A stretch of 64,000 bases of DNA from Sphingomonas azotifigens NBRC 15497 (GCF_002091475.1 NZ_BCTR01000039.1:27319-91318); one strand, 5' to 3'. Numbered from the stretch's first letter, positions 35,484-44,372 are shown. Numbers and translations: made by a program. Notes: generated by a model not told the origin, from the letters alone.

Positions 35484-36389
35484 TCACATCAGCACGGCGG
35501 GCTCGCGCAGGCGTTCGATCATCCAGCGCAGGCCTTCGTCGTTCTTGCGGCTGCTGTGATACTGGATCATCTCGCGCATCGGCTGGAACGGGAAGGGAAT
35601 GGGCGCGGTGCGCAGCGGCAGCGCGGCGACGACGCGCTGCGCCAGCCGTTCCTGCACCAGCGCCAGCCGCTGCGATCCGACCAGCAGCCAGGGCAGGGTG
35701 GTGAAGGACGGCGCCTCCACCTCTACCCGCCGCTCGATGCCCAGCTGGCGCACCTGGCGATCGGCGAAGGACAGGTCGCGCGGGCCGCCGAACCGTACCA
35801 CCACATGCCCGGCACTGGTGAAATCCTCCAGCGTCAGGACGTCGTCGAACAGCGGGTTCTCCGCCCAGCCGACGACGACATAGCGCTCTTCGCACAGCAA
35901 TTCGCTGGGGTGATCGGTGAAGATGAACTGTTCGGGCGCGACGAACAGGTCCGCGCGGCCCTCGCGCAGTTCGATGCCGGTCTCCGGGCTGGGCAGGGTG
36001 ATTTCCAGCCGGATCCCCGGGGCGGTCGCCGCCAGCGTCTGGAGCGCGGGCGCCAGCACCGCCGTCATCACATAGTCGGAGAGGATCAGCCGGAAGCGCC
36101 GCTGGCTGGTCGCGGGATCGAAGCGGCCGGAGGTGACCAGCATCGATTCCACCGCGTCCAGGCACTCGCGCACCTGTGGCACCAGCGCCTCCGCATAGGC
36201 GGTGGGGTACATGCGCTTTCCCTGCGCCACGAGCAGTTCGTCGCCGAAGAAGTCGCGCAGCCGGGTGAGCGCAGCGCTCATCGCCGGCTGGCTGAGGTTC
36301 ATCTGCCGGGCGGCGGCCGAGACGCTGCGCGTTTCGAGCAGCACGTCGAGCGCACCCAGCAGGTTGAGATCCAGGCCCTTGAACCGCAT
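35484..36389 (-). CDS. LysR-family transcriptional regulator (NodD-like branch)
   Basis: Predicted 301 aa. The start MRFKGLDLNLLGALDVLLETRSVSAAARQMNLSQPAMSAALTRLRDFFGDELLV is the classic LysR helix-turn-helix of the NodD subgroup, which responds to flavonoids and related aromatics in rhizobia. The effector domain includes RRFRLILSDYVMTAVLAPAL and GRADLFVAPEQF. It is the last gene of a minus-strand group (Gfo/Idh oxidoreductase, MFS carrier, GMC oxidoreductase, this gene) and converges on the broken rhamnosidase gene with 9 bases between stops. A flavonoid-like inducer would fit the catabolic genes around it; this is inference. Confidence 0.92.
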   Translation of the reverse strand: MRFKGLDLNLLGALDVLLETRSVSAAARQMNLSQPAMSAALTRLRDFFGDELLVAQGKRMYPTAYAEALVPQVRECLDAVESMLVTSGRFDPATSQRRFRLILSDYVMTAVLAPALQTLAATAPGIRLEITLPSPETGIELREGRADLFVAPEQFIFTDHPSELLCEERYVVVGWAENPLFDDVLTLEDFTSAGHVVVRFGGPRDLSFADRQVRQLGIERRVEVEAPSFTTLPWLLVGSQRLALVQERLAQRVVAALPLRTAPIPFPFQPMREMIQYHSSRKNDEGLRWMIERLREPAVLM

Positions 36390-36427
36390 GGCATTCCTCT
36401 CCGGTGGGCCTGTCGGCCCTATTTTCT

Positions 36428-36442
36428 ATCGATGCTATCGAT
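36428..36442. promoter_or_regulatory. Symmetric ATCGAT-GCT-ATCGAT site upstream of the LysR gene
   Basis: Two ATCGAT words separated by three bases form a symmetric site 39 bases upstream of the LysR start (minus strand), in the 79-base gap after the GMC gene. The spacing fits a LysR-type T-N11-A site, so it may be the regulator's own operator. Confidence 0.5.
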
Positions 36443-36468
36443 GGATAACGGGCGCCGCAATCACCGGA

Positions 36469-38103
36469 TCAGCGGGTATTGTCCTCCAGGATCAGTTCGG
36501 CGGCGCGCCAGCCGATCACCATCGCCGGGCCGTTGGTGTTGCCGGCCGGCTGTACCGGCATCACCGAACAATCGGCGACGCGCAGCCCCTGGATGCCGTG
36601 TACCCGCAGGCGGCCATCGACCACGCCCGTGTCGGGCGTGCCCATCCGGCAGGTGCCGGTGGAGTGCAGGCCGGGGCTGGCCAGCCACTCCATCTGCCTG
36701 GCGATGTCTTCGTCGCTCTGGAAGCGCTCGCCGGGCACCCGTTCCTCGCCGACAAAGTCCTTCAGGGCGGGCTGGCGCATATAGCGGCGGGCGAGGCGGA
36801 CCATCTTGACGAGGAAAGCCTTGTCGGCGGGATCGCCCCACCAGTTCGCGTGGACGTCGATCGGATCGGCGACGTCTGCGGATCGGATCGCGACGGTACC
36901 CCTACTCTTCGGGCGGAGCGCGATGCCGTTGACGCTGATGCCGGGCTGGTCTTCCAGCGCGCCGCGGCCGGGATCGGCCTTGATCTCCTCGGTGGTGCGC
37001 AGCGAATAGGGGCCGACACCGAACTGCGCGTCGGGCCATTCGCGCGGCGAGTCGATCGAAAGCAGCGCCGTCACCTCGGGCGAGGTATAGGCCATCATGC
37101 CGGTGCGGGTGAGATAATAGCGCAGCACATGGCGGGTCAGCCGCCAGCCCGAGAACTCCCGATTGGCGCCGGGATCCTTGTGCAGCCGCCACGACATGGT
37201 GAACATCAGATGGTCGGCGAGGTTGCGGCCGACCTGCGCCAGCGGCCGGACGACCGGCACGCCGGCGCGTTCCAGCACCTCGACCGGGCCGATGCCGGAA
37301 AGCTGGAGCAGCTTGGGGCTCTGCAGCGCGCCGGCCGACAGGATCACTTCGCGGGTCGCGGCGATGGCGCGGCTGCCCTGGGCGGTGCGGACCTGCACGC
37401 CGGTGGCGCGGCCGCGTTCGATCGTCACCCGCTCGACCAGTGTGTCGAGCAGCACGGTCAGGTTCGGGCGGCGCATCGCGGGCTTCAGGAACGCCTGGTA
37501 GCTGGAGGCGCGGCGCCCGCGGCGCGACACGGTCGCCTGGGTATAGCCGATGCGCGGCCCTTCCGGCGCGTTGATGTCCTCCACCGCGCGCAGGCCGATC
37601 TGCATGCCCGCCTTGATCGCCGCGCCGATCGCCGGCGAGCGGAACGGCAGGCGCGTGATCTGCAAGGGGCCGTCGCGCCCGCGGCTCGTGTCGGCGTCCG
37701 GTCCGCGATAGCTCTCCATTTCCTGGAAGCATCGCCGGATCTCGCTCCAGCGCCAAGCATGGAAGCCCATCGCCGCCCAGCCGTCATAATCGGCCGGCTC
37801 GCCGCGCAGATACCAGGTGCCGTTGGTGGAGCTCGAGCCGCCCAGGCCGCGGCCATAGGACCAGGTCTCGCCGGCGGGGCGGCCTTCCTGCGCGGTGATC
37901 GGGAAGTGCCAGAAATAGGTCGGGTTGCCGAACATCTTCATGAAGGCGCGCGGCATGTTGACCAGTTCGGTCTCGTTGTTGCCGCCGGCCTCGATCAGCA
38001 GCACGCGCGCGCTGCCGTCGGCGCTCAGGCGCTCGGCGAGCACACAGCCCGCCGAGCCTGCGCCCACCACGATATAGTCGAAGCTTTCGGTCGTGTCGGT
38101 CAT
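36469..38103 (-). CDS. GMC-family FAD-dependent oxidoreductase (candidate sugar/alcohol oxidase)
   Basis: Predicted 544 aa. The FAD motif DYIVVGAGSAGCVLAERLS opens the protein; GMC signatures GRGLGGSSSTNGTWYLRG and SAGALQSPKLLQLSGIGP follow; the C-terminal block HSTGTCRMGTPDTGVVDGRLRVHGIQGLRVADCSVMP and GNTNGPAMVIGWRAAELI carries the catalytic His/Asn region. GMC enzymes oxidize alcohols, including sugar hydroxyls. In Microbacterium a GMC-superfamily enzyme (CarA) makes the 3-keto C-glycoside needed before deglycosidase action, and this gene could play that part here. By sequence type it looks nearer to choline dehydrogenase-like members, so an alcohol or aldehyde substrate is possible. It is 13 bases downstream of the MFS gene. 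Confidence 0.85.
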   Translation of the reverse strand: MTDTTESFDYIVVGAGSAGCVLAERLSADGSARVLLIEAGGNNETELVNMPRAFMKMFGNPTYFWHFPITAQEGRPAGETWSYGRGLGGSSSTNGTWYLRGEPADYDGWAAMGFHAWRWSEIRRCFQEMESYRGPDADTSRGRDGPLQITRLPFRSPAIGAAIKAGMQIGLRAVEDINAPEGPRIGYTQATVSRRGRRASSYQAFLKPAMRRPNLTVLLDTLVERVTIERGRATGVQVRTAQGSRAIAATREVILSAGALQSPKLLQLSGIGPVEVLERAGVPVVRPLAQVGRNLADHLMFTMSWRLHKDPGANREFSGWRLTRHVLRYYLTRTGMMAYTSPEVTALLSIDSPREWPDAQFGVGPYSLRTTEEIKADPGRGALEDQPGISVNGIALRPKSRGTVAIRSADVADPIDVHANWWGDPADKAFLVKMVRLARRYMRQPALKDFVGEERVPGERFQSDEDIARQMEWLASPGLHSTGTCRMGTPDTGVVDGRLRVHGIQGLRVADCSVMPVQPAGNTNGPAMVIGWRAAELILEDNTR

Positions 38104-38116
38104 GGGTCGGGTCTCT

Positions 38117-39307
38117 TCAGTGGCGGGCGGCGCTGGTGCGGAAGAACAGCGCCGAGAGGAGGGAGAGCACGAGCGTGATCGCGGCGAACAGCAGCAGCGC
38201 ATGGTCTAGGCTGCCGACCGCGCCCTGGCCGAGGCCGACCAGCGGCGGGCAGACGAACAGGCCGGCGAAGAAGGCGGTCGCCCAGATGCCCATGCCGCGG
38301 CCGCGCTGCTCGAGCGGCAGCATCGCCTGGCCCCAGGCCATCAGCGCGGGGATTACCAGGCCGGCGCCGAACTGCTGGATCGCCGCGCCGGCAAAGGCCA
38401 GCGGATAGTGGTCGGCCAGCCCGATCATGGCGAGGCCGATCGCGGTGAAGACACCTGCCAGGCCGAGCAGCACGCCCACCGGCCGGGCATGGATCCGCCG
38501 ATAGAGGAAGGCCCCGGCGATATAGGCGAGCGAGGTGCAGGCCTGGATCAGCCCCACCGCGGTGGAGGAGCCGACGCCCTTGGCCATCAGCACGCGCGCG
38601 ACGTGCAGCGGCTCTACATAATAGAGGATCGAGGTCGCCATGGTGACCGCGCCGATCACCAGCGCCGCGCCCCAGGGGAAGCCCAGCGGGGCGGTCCTGG
38701 CGGCTTCGCGCCGCGCCGGCTCGTCGATATAGCGCAGCGCCAGCAGCAGGGTGGGGATCGCCAGCGCGTAGATCGCGAAGGGCCCGCGCCAGCTCAGATC
38801 CGCCAGCGCGCCGCCGGCGGCAACCAGCAGCGTTCCCGCGACCGAGATCGACACGCCCACCCAGGATACCCAGCGATGGCGCTGCGATCCGAAATAGTCG
38901 CCGATCAGCGCGCTGGAATTGGTGACGATCACCGCTTCGGCGAGGCCCAGCACGCCGCGGCTTCCCACCACCAGATACAGATCGCTCAGCACCAGCGGCG
39001 CGAGGCCGGCCACCGCATAGACGGCCAGCGCCACCAGGAAGCTCGGGCGCCGCCCGAAGCGGTCCGCGAGCGCGCCGGCGAACGGCGCGAACAGCGCGAC
39101 GCACAGCGACGGCATCGTCACGATCATCGGCACCAGCAGCCCCGCCTGCGGATGTCCGCCGAACTGGGCGAACAGCCGCGGAATGGCGGGGAAGAGCGAG
39201 ACGACTGCCATCACCGGCAGGATCTGGGCGGCGATGAGCGTGATGCCCTTGCCGGCTTCGCCGCGGATCGGCGCGGCAATGGTGGCAGGGGAGGCGATGC
39301 TGGTCAT
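38117..39307 (-). CDS. Major facilitator superfamily transporter
   Basis: Predicted 396 aa with about 12 hydrophobic helices. The loop motif GALADRFGRRPSFL after helix 2 is the MFS A-motif, and the second half has the matching LYRRIHARPVGVLLG. The start is fixed by an ATGA overlap with the Gfo/Idh oxidoreductase gene upstream. Neighbouring enzymes suggest it carries a glycoside, aglycone or aromatic acid across the inner membrane. Import is more likely than efflux in a catabolic operon, though drug-efflux proteins share this architecture. Confidence 0.88.
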   Translation of the reverse strand: MTSIASPATIAAPIRGEAGKGITLIAAQILPVMAVVSLFPAIPRLFAQFGGHPQAGLLVPMIVTMPSLCVALFAPFAGALADRFGRRPSFLVALAVYAVAGLAPLVLSDLYLVVGSRGVLGLAEAVIVTNSSALIGDYFGSQRHRWVSWVGVSISVAGTLLVAAGGALADLSWRGPFAIYALAIPTLLLALRYIDEPARREAARTAPLGFPWGAALVIGAVTMATSILYYVEPLHVARVLMAKGVGSSTAVGLIQACTSLAYIAGAFLYRRIHARPVGVLLGLAGVFTAIGLAMIGLADHYPLAFAGAAIQQFGAGLVIPALMAWGQAMLPLEQRGRGMGIWATAFFAGLFVCPPLVGLGQGAVGSLDHALLLFAAITLVLSLLSALFFRTSAARH

Positions 39308-40443
39308 GCGAAGGTCCTCGCTGGTTCGAGCGGCACCCAGCCGCGCTCGTCGCGGCTTGCCGCCACGGCCTGTTCGATGAAGCGCATCGATCGGATACCG
39401 TCCTCGATGCCGGGGAGATCGGGCGCCGGCCGGCCGCGCAGGCGGCGGCCGAAGTCGCGGTAGAGATTGGCGAAGGCCTCGAGATAGCCCTCGGGATGGC
39501 CGGCCGGCAGCCGGGTGATGGCGGTCGCGGCCGGCAGCATCCCGGCGCCGCCCGTGGTCAGCATCTCCGTGCGGCCGGAAAGGTGGTGGACCAGCAGCTG
39601 GTTCGGCGTCTCCTGCCGCCAGGCGATCGCCGCCTTGTCGCCATAGACGCGCAGCGTCAGCCCGTTGGCCTCGCCGATCGCGATCTGCGAGGCGAGCAAC
39701 ACGCCGCGCGCCCCGCCCGCAAAGCGGAGCAGCACGCTGCAATCGTCGTCGAGCGCGCGGCCGGGGACGACCGCGGCGAGATCGGCGTTGATCGCCTCCA
39801 CGGGCAGGCCGCTCACGAATTCGGCGAGGTGGAAGGCATGGACGCCGATGTCGCCGATCGCGCCGCCGACGCCGGACTTGCCGGCATCGGTGCGCCATTC
39901 GGCCTGCTTGTTGCCGGCCCGCTCGATCGGCGCGGCCAGCCAGCCCTGGAGATATTCCACCACCACCTTGCGCACCGTGCCGATGCCGCCCGCCGCGATC
40001 AGCGCGCGGGCGTGCCGCACCAGCGGATAGCCGCTATAGGTGTAGCTCAGCGCATAGGGTCGCGCGGCATCGCGCACGGCCTCGGCCAGTTCCAGCGACT
40101 GGGCGAGCGTGGCGGTGGGCGGCTTGTCGCTCATCACCGCGATCCCCGCCGCCAGCGCGGCGCGCGCGATCGGCAGATGGGTGTCGTTCGGTGTCGCGAT
40201 GGTCAGGAAATCGATGCCGTCGGGGCGGGCGCGCTCCTGTTCGATCAGCGCCATCCAGCTCGGATAGCTGCGGTCCGCGGCGACGCCATATGCCTTGCCC
40301 GCCTGGCGCGACTTTTCCGGTGCGCGGCTGAACGCGCCGGCAACCAGTTCGATCTCGTTGTCGAGCGTCGCGGCGATGCGATGCACCGGGCCGATGAACG
40401 CGCCGGGTCCGCCCCCGATCAGCCCCATGCGCAGCCGGCGCAT
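39304..40443 (-). CDS. Gfo/Idh/MocA-family sugar oxidoreductase
   Basis: Predicted 379 aa. An NAD(P)-binding Rossmann start (MRRLRMGLIGGGPGAFIGPVHR) is followed by the TIATPNDTH loop and the MSDKPP variant of the EKP motif, then the alpha/beta substrate domain with GGAIGDIGVHAFHLAEF. The family oxidizes or reduces sugar hydroxyls; DgpA, which makes 3-keto-puerarin, belongs here. It may oxidize the glycoside at C3 or recycle the released 3-keto sugar. An AAGGGG ribosome site precedes the ATG at 40443. It heads the minus-strand operon and shares a 480-base divergent promoter region with the second deglycosidase operon. Confidence 0.9.
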   Translation of the reverse strand: MRRLRMGLIGGGPGAFIGPVHRIAATLDNEIELVAGAFSRAPEKSRQAGKAYGVAADRSYPSWMALIEQERARPDGIDFLTIATPNDTHLPIARAALAAGIAVMSDKPPTATLAQSLELAEAVRDAARPYALSYTYSGYPLVRHARALIAAGGIGTVRKVVVEYLQGWLAAPIERAGNKQAEWRTDAGKSGVGGAIGDIGVHAFHLAEFVSGLPVEAINADLAAVVPGRALDDDCSVLLRFAGGARGVLLASQIAIGEANGLTLRVYGDKAAIAWRQETPNQLLVHHLSGRTEMLTTGGAGMLPAATAITRLPAGHPEGYLEAFANLYRDFGRRLRGRPAPDLPGIEDGIRSMRFIEQAVAASRDERGWVPLEPARTFA

Positions 40444-40566
40444 CAGGCGACCCCTTCGGACGGGCAGGGCCCCCACATGGGGACCCGCAACGGGCTCCGG
40501 CGCATGGCCTCTCCTCTTCAGCCGAGCCTTCTTGTCGGGCTCCCTGCTCTTCTGACGCCGATCCGA

Positions 40567-40690
40567 CGATTTTTGAAATTTATTGTATGGATCGAAGGTA
40601 ATCCAAAGAACGGATATGTAATTCGTTTCCAATCACTGCTTTGGATTGATTGCTATCAAAACAATCGATTTCCGGGATTTCGACATTGCG
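40567..40690. promoter_or_regulatory. AT-rich divergent control region with a 9-bp inverted repeat
   Basis: Between the divergent Gfo/Idh and deglycosidase operons lies a GC-poor stretch. AATCCAAAG at 40600-40608 is perfectly mirrored by CTTTGGATT at 40639-40647, and GATTG / CAATC words follow around 40646-40666. This is the probable promoter/operator for both operons. The rest of the 481-base gap holds one doubtful small ORF. Confidence 0.55.
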
Positions 40691-40769
40691 GCCTACATAT
40701 TGGGCAAGAAGCGGCGGGCCTGGTTTCGGCACGGCACCAAAGCCGCTCGGCAGTGAGAGGAGCTTCGAA

Positions 40770-40910
40770 ATGCTGCACGCGACCATGCGCACCCGGACGC
40801 CGCCGCTCGGCGCGGCGGCTCTTCCGACGACTGCCCCGACTCCCGGCCCGGTCGATCCGCGTGCCTGGGCCTTCGCCATGGCGCAGGGCGCCGCCCTTTG
40901 CCGCCTGTAA
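40770..40910 (+). CDS. Doubtful 46-aa ORF ahead of the second deglycosidase operon
   Basis: An ATG with GAGAGGAG upstream starts a 46-codon frame (MLHATMRTRTPPLG ... AMAQGAALCRL) that is rich in proline, alanine and threonine and ends 14 bases before the GTG of the deglycosidase alpha gene. The good ribosome site makes it a candidate leader peptide, but the composition is what random high-GC DNA would give. I do not recognise a family. Confidence 0.25.
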   Translation: MLHATMRTRTPPLGAAALPTTAPTPGPVDPRAWAFAMAQGAALCRL

Positions 40911-40924
40911 CCCACGGAGCCATC

Positions 40925-41941
40925 GTGTCCAAAATCCAGCGGGGCGTCAGCCTCTACAGCTACCAGGAAGAGATGTTCCTCGGCCAGATGACGGTTGAGG
41001 ACGCGATCGCCCATGCGGTGTCGCTCGGCGCCAGGGGCATCGAGATCCTGCCCGAGCAGAACATGCCGGCCTTCCCAAACATCGACGATGCGGAGATCGC
41101 CCGCTGGCAGGAGATGCTTGCCCGCCACGGCGCGCATTTCACCTGCTACGACATGTTTCTCGATACCAAGCTGCGCAAGGGCGAACTGCTGTCGGACGAC
41201 GAACAGGTCGCCAGCATCCGCCGCGATCTGGTGCTGTGCAACCGGCTCGGCATCAGGAACATGCGCGTGCTGGTGTTCGTGCGTCCCGATATCCTCGCGC
41301 GCTGCGTGCCGTATGCCGAGGAGCTGGACGTGCACATGGGCGTGGAGGTCCACGCGCCCTGGCATCTGGAGCATGCCTGGATCCTGCGCACGATCGAGGT
41401 CGCGGATCGGCTGAACACCCGTCACCTCGGCATCCTGCCCGACATGGGCATCTTCATGAAGCACTTTTCGCCGGTCCATCGCGCGCGCTTCGAGCGTCAG
41501 GGCGCGCGGCCCGAGGTCGCCCAGTTCATCGTCGACCAGCACGAGGAAAAGGTGATGGCCGAATACACGATCTACGAAGTCGCGGTGAAGCGGGGCGGCA
41601 ACAAGGCCGAGATCGCGATGGCCGAAACGCTGCGCCACTCGCCTTATGCCAATCCCAAGCGGCTGAAAGACTACGCCCCCTATTTCCGGCACATCCAGGC
41701 CAAGTTCTACGAGATGAACGAGGACTGCACCGATCCGGCGATCGCCTATGACGAGGTCATTCCGGAGCTGGTGAAGTGCGGCTGGGAGGGCACGCTTTCC
41801 AGCGAATATGAAGGCAATCGCTGGATCCAGGACGCGATGGAGGTGGACAGCCGCGAGCAGGTCCGTCGCCAGCACGTGATGTTCGATCGGCTGATCGCCC
41901 AGGCCGAAGCCGCGCTCGGCGCCGAGAAGGAACCCGCCTGA
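40925..41941 (+). CDS. C-glycoside deglycosidase-like alpha subunit, copy 2
   Basis: Predicted 338 aa from a GTG with GGAG 6 bases before it; an upstream in-frame TTG at 40898 lacks such a site. It is a sugar isomerase-type barrel with putative metal ligands E141 (GVEVHAP), D173 (PDMGIF) and E294 (LSSEYEG); the QAKF block is followed by Tyr rather than the His of copy 1. It also has an insertion of about 40 residues after the D173 region (FSPVHRARFERQGARPEVAQF ...). The DUF6379 partner starts on the last base of its stop codon. Differences from copy 1 suggest another substrate. It probably cleaves the sugar-aglycone bond of a 3-keto glycoside. Confidence 0.8.
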   Translation: MSKIQRGVSLYSYQEEMFLGQMTVEDAIAHAVSLGARGIEILPEQNMPAFPNIDDAEIARWQEMLARHGAHFTCYDMFLDTKLRKGELLSDDEQVASIRRDLVLCNRLGIRNMRVLVFVRPDILARCVPYAEELDVHMGVEVHAPWHLEHAWILRTIEVADRLNTRHLGILPDMGIFMKHFSPVHRARFERQGARPEVAQFIVDQHEEKVMAEYTIYEVAVKRGGNKAEIAMAETLRHSPYANPKRLKDYAPYFRHIQAKFYEMNEDCTDPAIAYDEVIPELVKCGWEGTLSSEYEGNRWIQDAMEVDSREQVRRQHVMFDRLIAQAEAALGAEKEPA

Positions 41942-42354
41942 TGATGTTCGACAAGTATCTGATCGAAGCCGGCAGCGTGCGGAACACCGGCCCGGCCGAG
42001 GCGCCGACCGGCTTCGCCTTCGAAGCCAAGCTCGGCTATTATCGCGGCCTGACCCTTTCGATGGTCGAGAAGCTCGACGTCGCGATCGACGGCACTCTGC
42101 TGCCACGCGAGGCGGTGCGGTTCGACGAGGGGCGGGGACCGCTCACCCTCGACGAAATGGAAACCGCCTATGATCGGCGCTGGGCGTTCGGCGCCAAGGC
42201 GACGATCCTGGTGGCGCATCCCGGCGGTTTCCCGGCCGGCGAGCACGAGCTGTCGCTCACCGAGCAGCTGCGCATCTCCTATCTGCCCTTCCCCGCCGTC
42301 AACAGCGATACCAAGCGCGTGAAGCTGACCGAGGCGGCCGATGTCGCCGCTTGA
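41941..42354 (+). CDS. C-glycoside deglycosidase-like beta subunit, copy 2 (DUF6379)
   Basis: Predicted 137 aa. The blocks GYYRGLTLSMVEKLDVAIDG, RWAFGAKATILVAHPGGFPAGEHEL and QLRISYLPFPA align with the first copy in this window. This is the small beta-sheet subunit that accompanies the barrel subunit in DgpBC/CarBC-type deglycosidases. Its ATG shares one base with the alpha stop, and its end overlaps the FAD monooxygenase gene by 14 bases, so the products are made in step. Confidence 0.8.
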   Translation: MMFDKYLIEAGSVRNTGPAEAPTGFAFEAKLGYYRGLTLSMVEKLDVAIDGTLLPREAVRFDEGRGPLTLDEMETAYDRRWAFGAKATILVAHPGGFPAGEHELSLTEQLRISYLPFPAVNSDTKRVKLTEAADVAA

Positions 42355-43456
42355 CATCCTGATCGTCGGCGGCGGGATCGGCGGGCTTACCGCGGCGATC
42401 GCGCTGGCGCCGCAGGGGCACCGGCTGACGGTGATCGAGCGCGACCCGAGCTGGTCGGTCTATGGCGTGGGCATCATCCAGCAGGCCAATGTCGTGCGTG
42501 CGGTCGCCCAGCTCGGCATCCTCGACGAATATATCGTGGCCGGCGTCGGTTTCGACGCGGTGGAGATCTTCGCCCCGGACGGCACCAAGGTCGCCCGCGT
42601 GCCCGCGCCCAAGCTGGCCGAGGGCTATCCTGCCAATGTCGGCATCGGCCGGCCCGCGCTGCACAAGGTGCTGGGGGACCGCGTGCTCGCCGATGGCGCG
42701 GAGGTCCGCCTTGGCATCACCGTCGAGACCATGGTCGACGATGGCGAGCGGGTCGCGGTGGCCTTCTCGGACGGCACCAGCGGCATCTACGACATGGTGA
42801 TCGGCGCCGACGGCGTCTATTCGCAGACCCGCGCAGCCATCCTGCCCGATGCCGAGGCGCCCGAGTTCACCGGCCAGGCGGTCTGGCGGTACAATTTCCC
42901 GCGTCCTGCCGGCATGGATGCGCTGCAGGTCTATAACGGCCGCACCGGCCTGGGGCTGGTGCCGATCAGCGAAGACCTGATGTACATGTTCGTCACCACG
43001 CCGGAGCCGGGCAACCCCCGCTATCCGCGCGAGGGCCTCGCCGCGACCATGCGCGCCAAGCTGGCCGAGTGCGCGCCGGCGATCCGCGCGCTCGCCGAGC
43101 AGATCACCGACGATGGCGGCGTGGTCTATCGGCCGCTCGAAGGCATGCTGGTCACCGGCCCCTGGCACAAGGGCCGCATCGGCCTGCTGGGCGATGCGGT
43201 GCACGCCACCACGCCGCATCTGGGGCAGGGCGCCGGCATGGCGATCGAGGACAGCCTCGTCCTCGCCGACGAGCTGGCCAGGGCCGACAGCGTGGAGGCA
43301 GCCTTCGCCGCCTATCGCGCCCGCCGCTACGAACGCTGCGCCTATATCGTCAACGCCAGCCTGGCGATCTGCATGGGCCAGCTCGGCAAGGGCCCGGCCA
43401 TCGATAACCACAAGGCGACGGCCGAGATGTTCGCCGTCACCGCCCAGCCGATCTGA
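42341..43456 (+). CDS. FAD-dependent aromatic hydroxylase
   Basis: Predicted 371 aa. The FAD fingerprint DILIVGGGIGGLTAAIAL, the DG motif MVIGADGVYSQTRAAIL and the second FAD motif IGLLGDAVHATTPHLGQGAGMAIEDSLVLADEL define a group A flavoprotein monooxygenase. It lies between the deglycosidase-like pair and an extradiol dioxygenase gene, which fits hydroxylation of the freed phenol to a catechol- or hydroquinone-type ring-cleavage substrate. It overlaps the DUF6379 gene by 14 bases. Two different flavin hydroxylases in the window each pair with one deglycosidase copy. Confidence 0.88.
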   Translation: MSPLDILIVGGGIGGLTAAIALAPQGHRLTVIERDPSWSVYGVGIIQQANVVRAVAQLGILDEYIVAGVGFDAVEIFAPDGTKVARVPAPKLAEGYPANVGIGRPALHKVLGDRVLADGAEVRLGITVETMVDDGERVAVAFSDGTSGIYDMVIGADGVYSQTRAAILPDAEAPEFTGQAVWRYNFPRPAGMDALQVYNGRTGLGLVPISEDLMYMFVTTPEPGNPRYPREGLAATMRAKLAECAPAIRALAEQITDDGGVVYRPLEGMLVTGPWHKGRIGLLGDAVHATTPHLGQGAGMAIEDSLVLADELARADSVEAAFAAYRARRYERCAYIVNASLAICMGQLGKGPAIDNHKATAEMFAVTAQPI

Positions 43457-43466
43457 GGGAGCCGAA

Positions 43467-44369
43467 ATGAGCCGTGTCACCGAAATCCGCTATGTCGGCT
43501 ATGGCGTGCAGGATCTGGAGGCCGAGCGCGCCTTCTACACCGAACAATGGGGCCTGGAGCCGGTGCCGAGCGACGACGGCATGGCTTGGTTCAAGACCCA
43601 GGGGCATGACGAGCATCATGTCGTCCGCCTGCGCGCCGCCGACGAGAACCGCGTCGACGTGATCGCGCTTGCCGCGGACAGCCGCGCCGATGTCGATGCG
43701 CTCCACGCCAAGGTGGGCGAAGCCGGCTGCCGCATCGTCGGTGCTCCCGCCGCGCTGACCAGCCCGGGCGGCGGCTATGGCTTCCGCTTCTTCTCGCCCG
43801 ACGGCCTGTTGTTCGAAGTGTCGAGCGACGTCGCGCGCAGCCCGAAGCGCGCTCTGGCGCGCTGGGAAGGCGTGCCGCTCAAGATCAGTCACATCGTGCT
43901 GCATTCGCCCAACCACCAGGCGGCGGTCCAGTTCTTCACCGAGGTGCTCGGCTTCAAGGTATCCGACTGGCTTGGCGACTTCATGTGCTTCCTGCGCTGC
44001 AATTCGGCGCACCACCGCATCGCGCTGCTGCCCGGGCCGGCGTGCCTCAACCATGTCGCCTATGACATGCCGAGCGTCGACGACATGATGCGCGGCGCGC
44101 ACCGGCTGAAGCAGCACGGCACCGGCATCGGCTGGGGTCCCGGCCGGCATACCGCGGGCAACAACACGTTCAGCTATTTCGTCACGCCGAACGGCTTCGT
44201 CGCGGAATACACCTCGGAACTGGAAGAGGTCGATTTCGAGGCGCACCAGCACCAGGTCTACACGCCCGCGCCGCTGGTGATGGACCAGTGGGGCATCGGC
44301 ACCGGCGGCCCGCAGACGCTGCCGCATCCTGCGCCGAACCCCGGCCTGTTCACGGCCGTGGAGGCCTGA
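43467..44369 (+). CDS. Two-domain extradiol ring-cleavage dioxygenase (VOC fold)
   Basis: Predicted 300 aa in two vicinal-oxygen-chelate domains. The second domain carries the metal triad H142 (SHIVLHSPN), H196 (CLNHVAYDM) and E247 (GFVAEYTSE), at spacing close to BphC-type enzymes (H146, H210, E260). The phrase QFFTEVLGFKVSDW is also typical. It should split a catechol-like ring next to the hydroxyls, using iron and oxygen. GAGGGA lies before the ATG. It stands between the hydroxylase gene and an alpha/beta hydrolase that could cut the ring-fission product, a standard aromatic meta-cleavage order. Confidence 0.9.
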   Translation: MSRVTEIRYVGYGVQDLEAERAFYTEQWGLEPVPSDDGMAWFKTQGHDEHHVVRLRAADENRVDVIALAADSRADVDALHAKVGEAGCRIVGAPAALTSPGGGYGFRFFSPDGLLFEVSSDVARSPKRALARWEGVPLKISHIVLHSPNHQAAVQFFTEVLGFKVSDWLGDFMCFLRCNSAHHRIALLPGPACLNHVAYDMPSVDDMMRGAHRLKQHGTGIGWGPGRHTAGNNTFSYFVTPNGFVAEYTSELEEVDFEAHQHQVYTPAPLVMDQWGIGTGGPQTLPHPAPNPGLFTAVEA

Positions 44370-44372
44370 GCC

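Noticed and set aside
36469..38103. Firm assignment of the GMC enzyme as a C-glycoside 3-oxidase
   Set aside because: The sequence looks more like choline dehydrogenase-type GMC proteins; only context supports a sugar substrate, so it is kept as a candidate.
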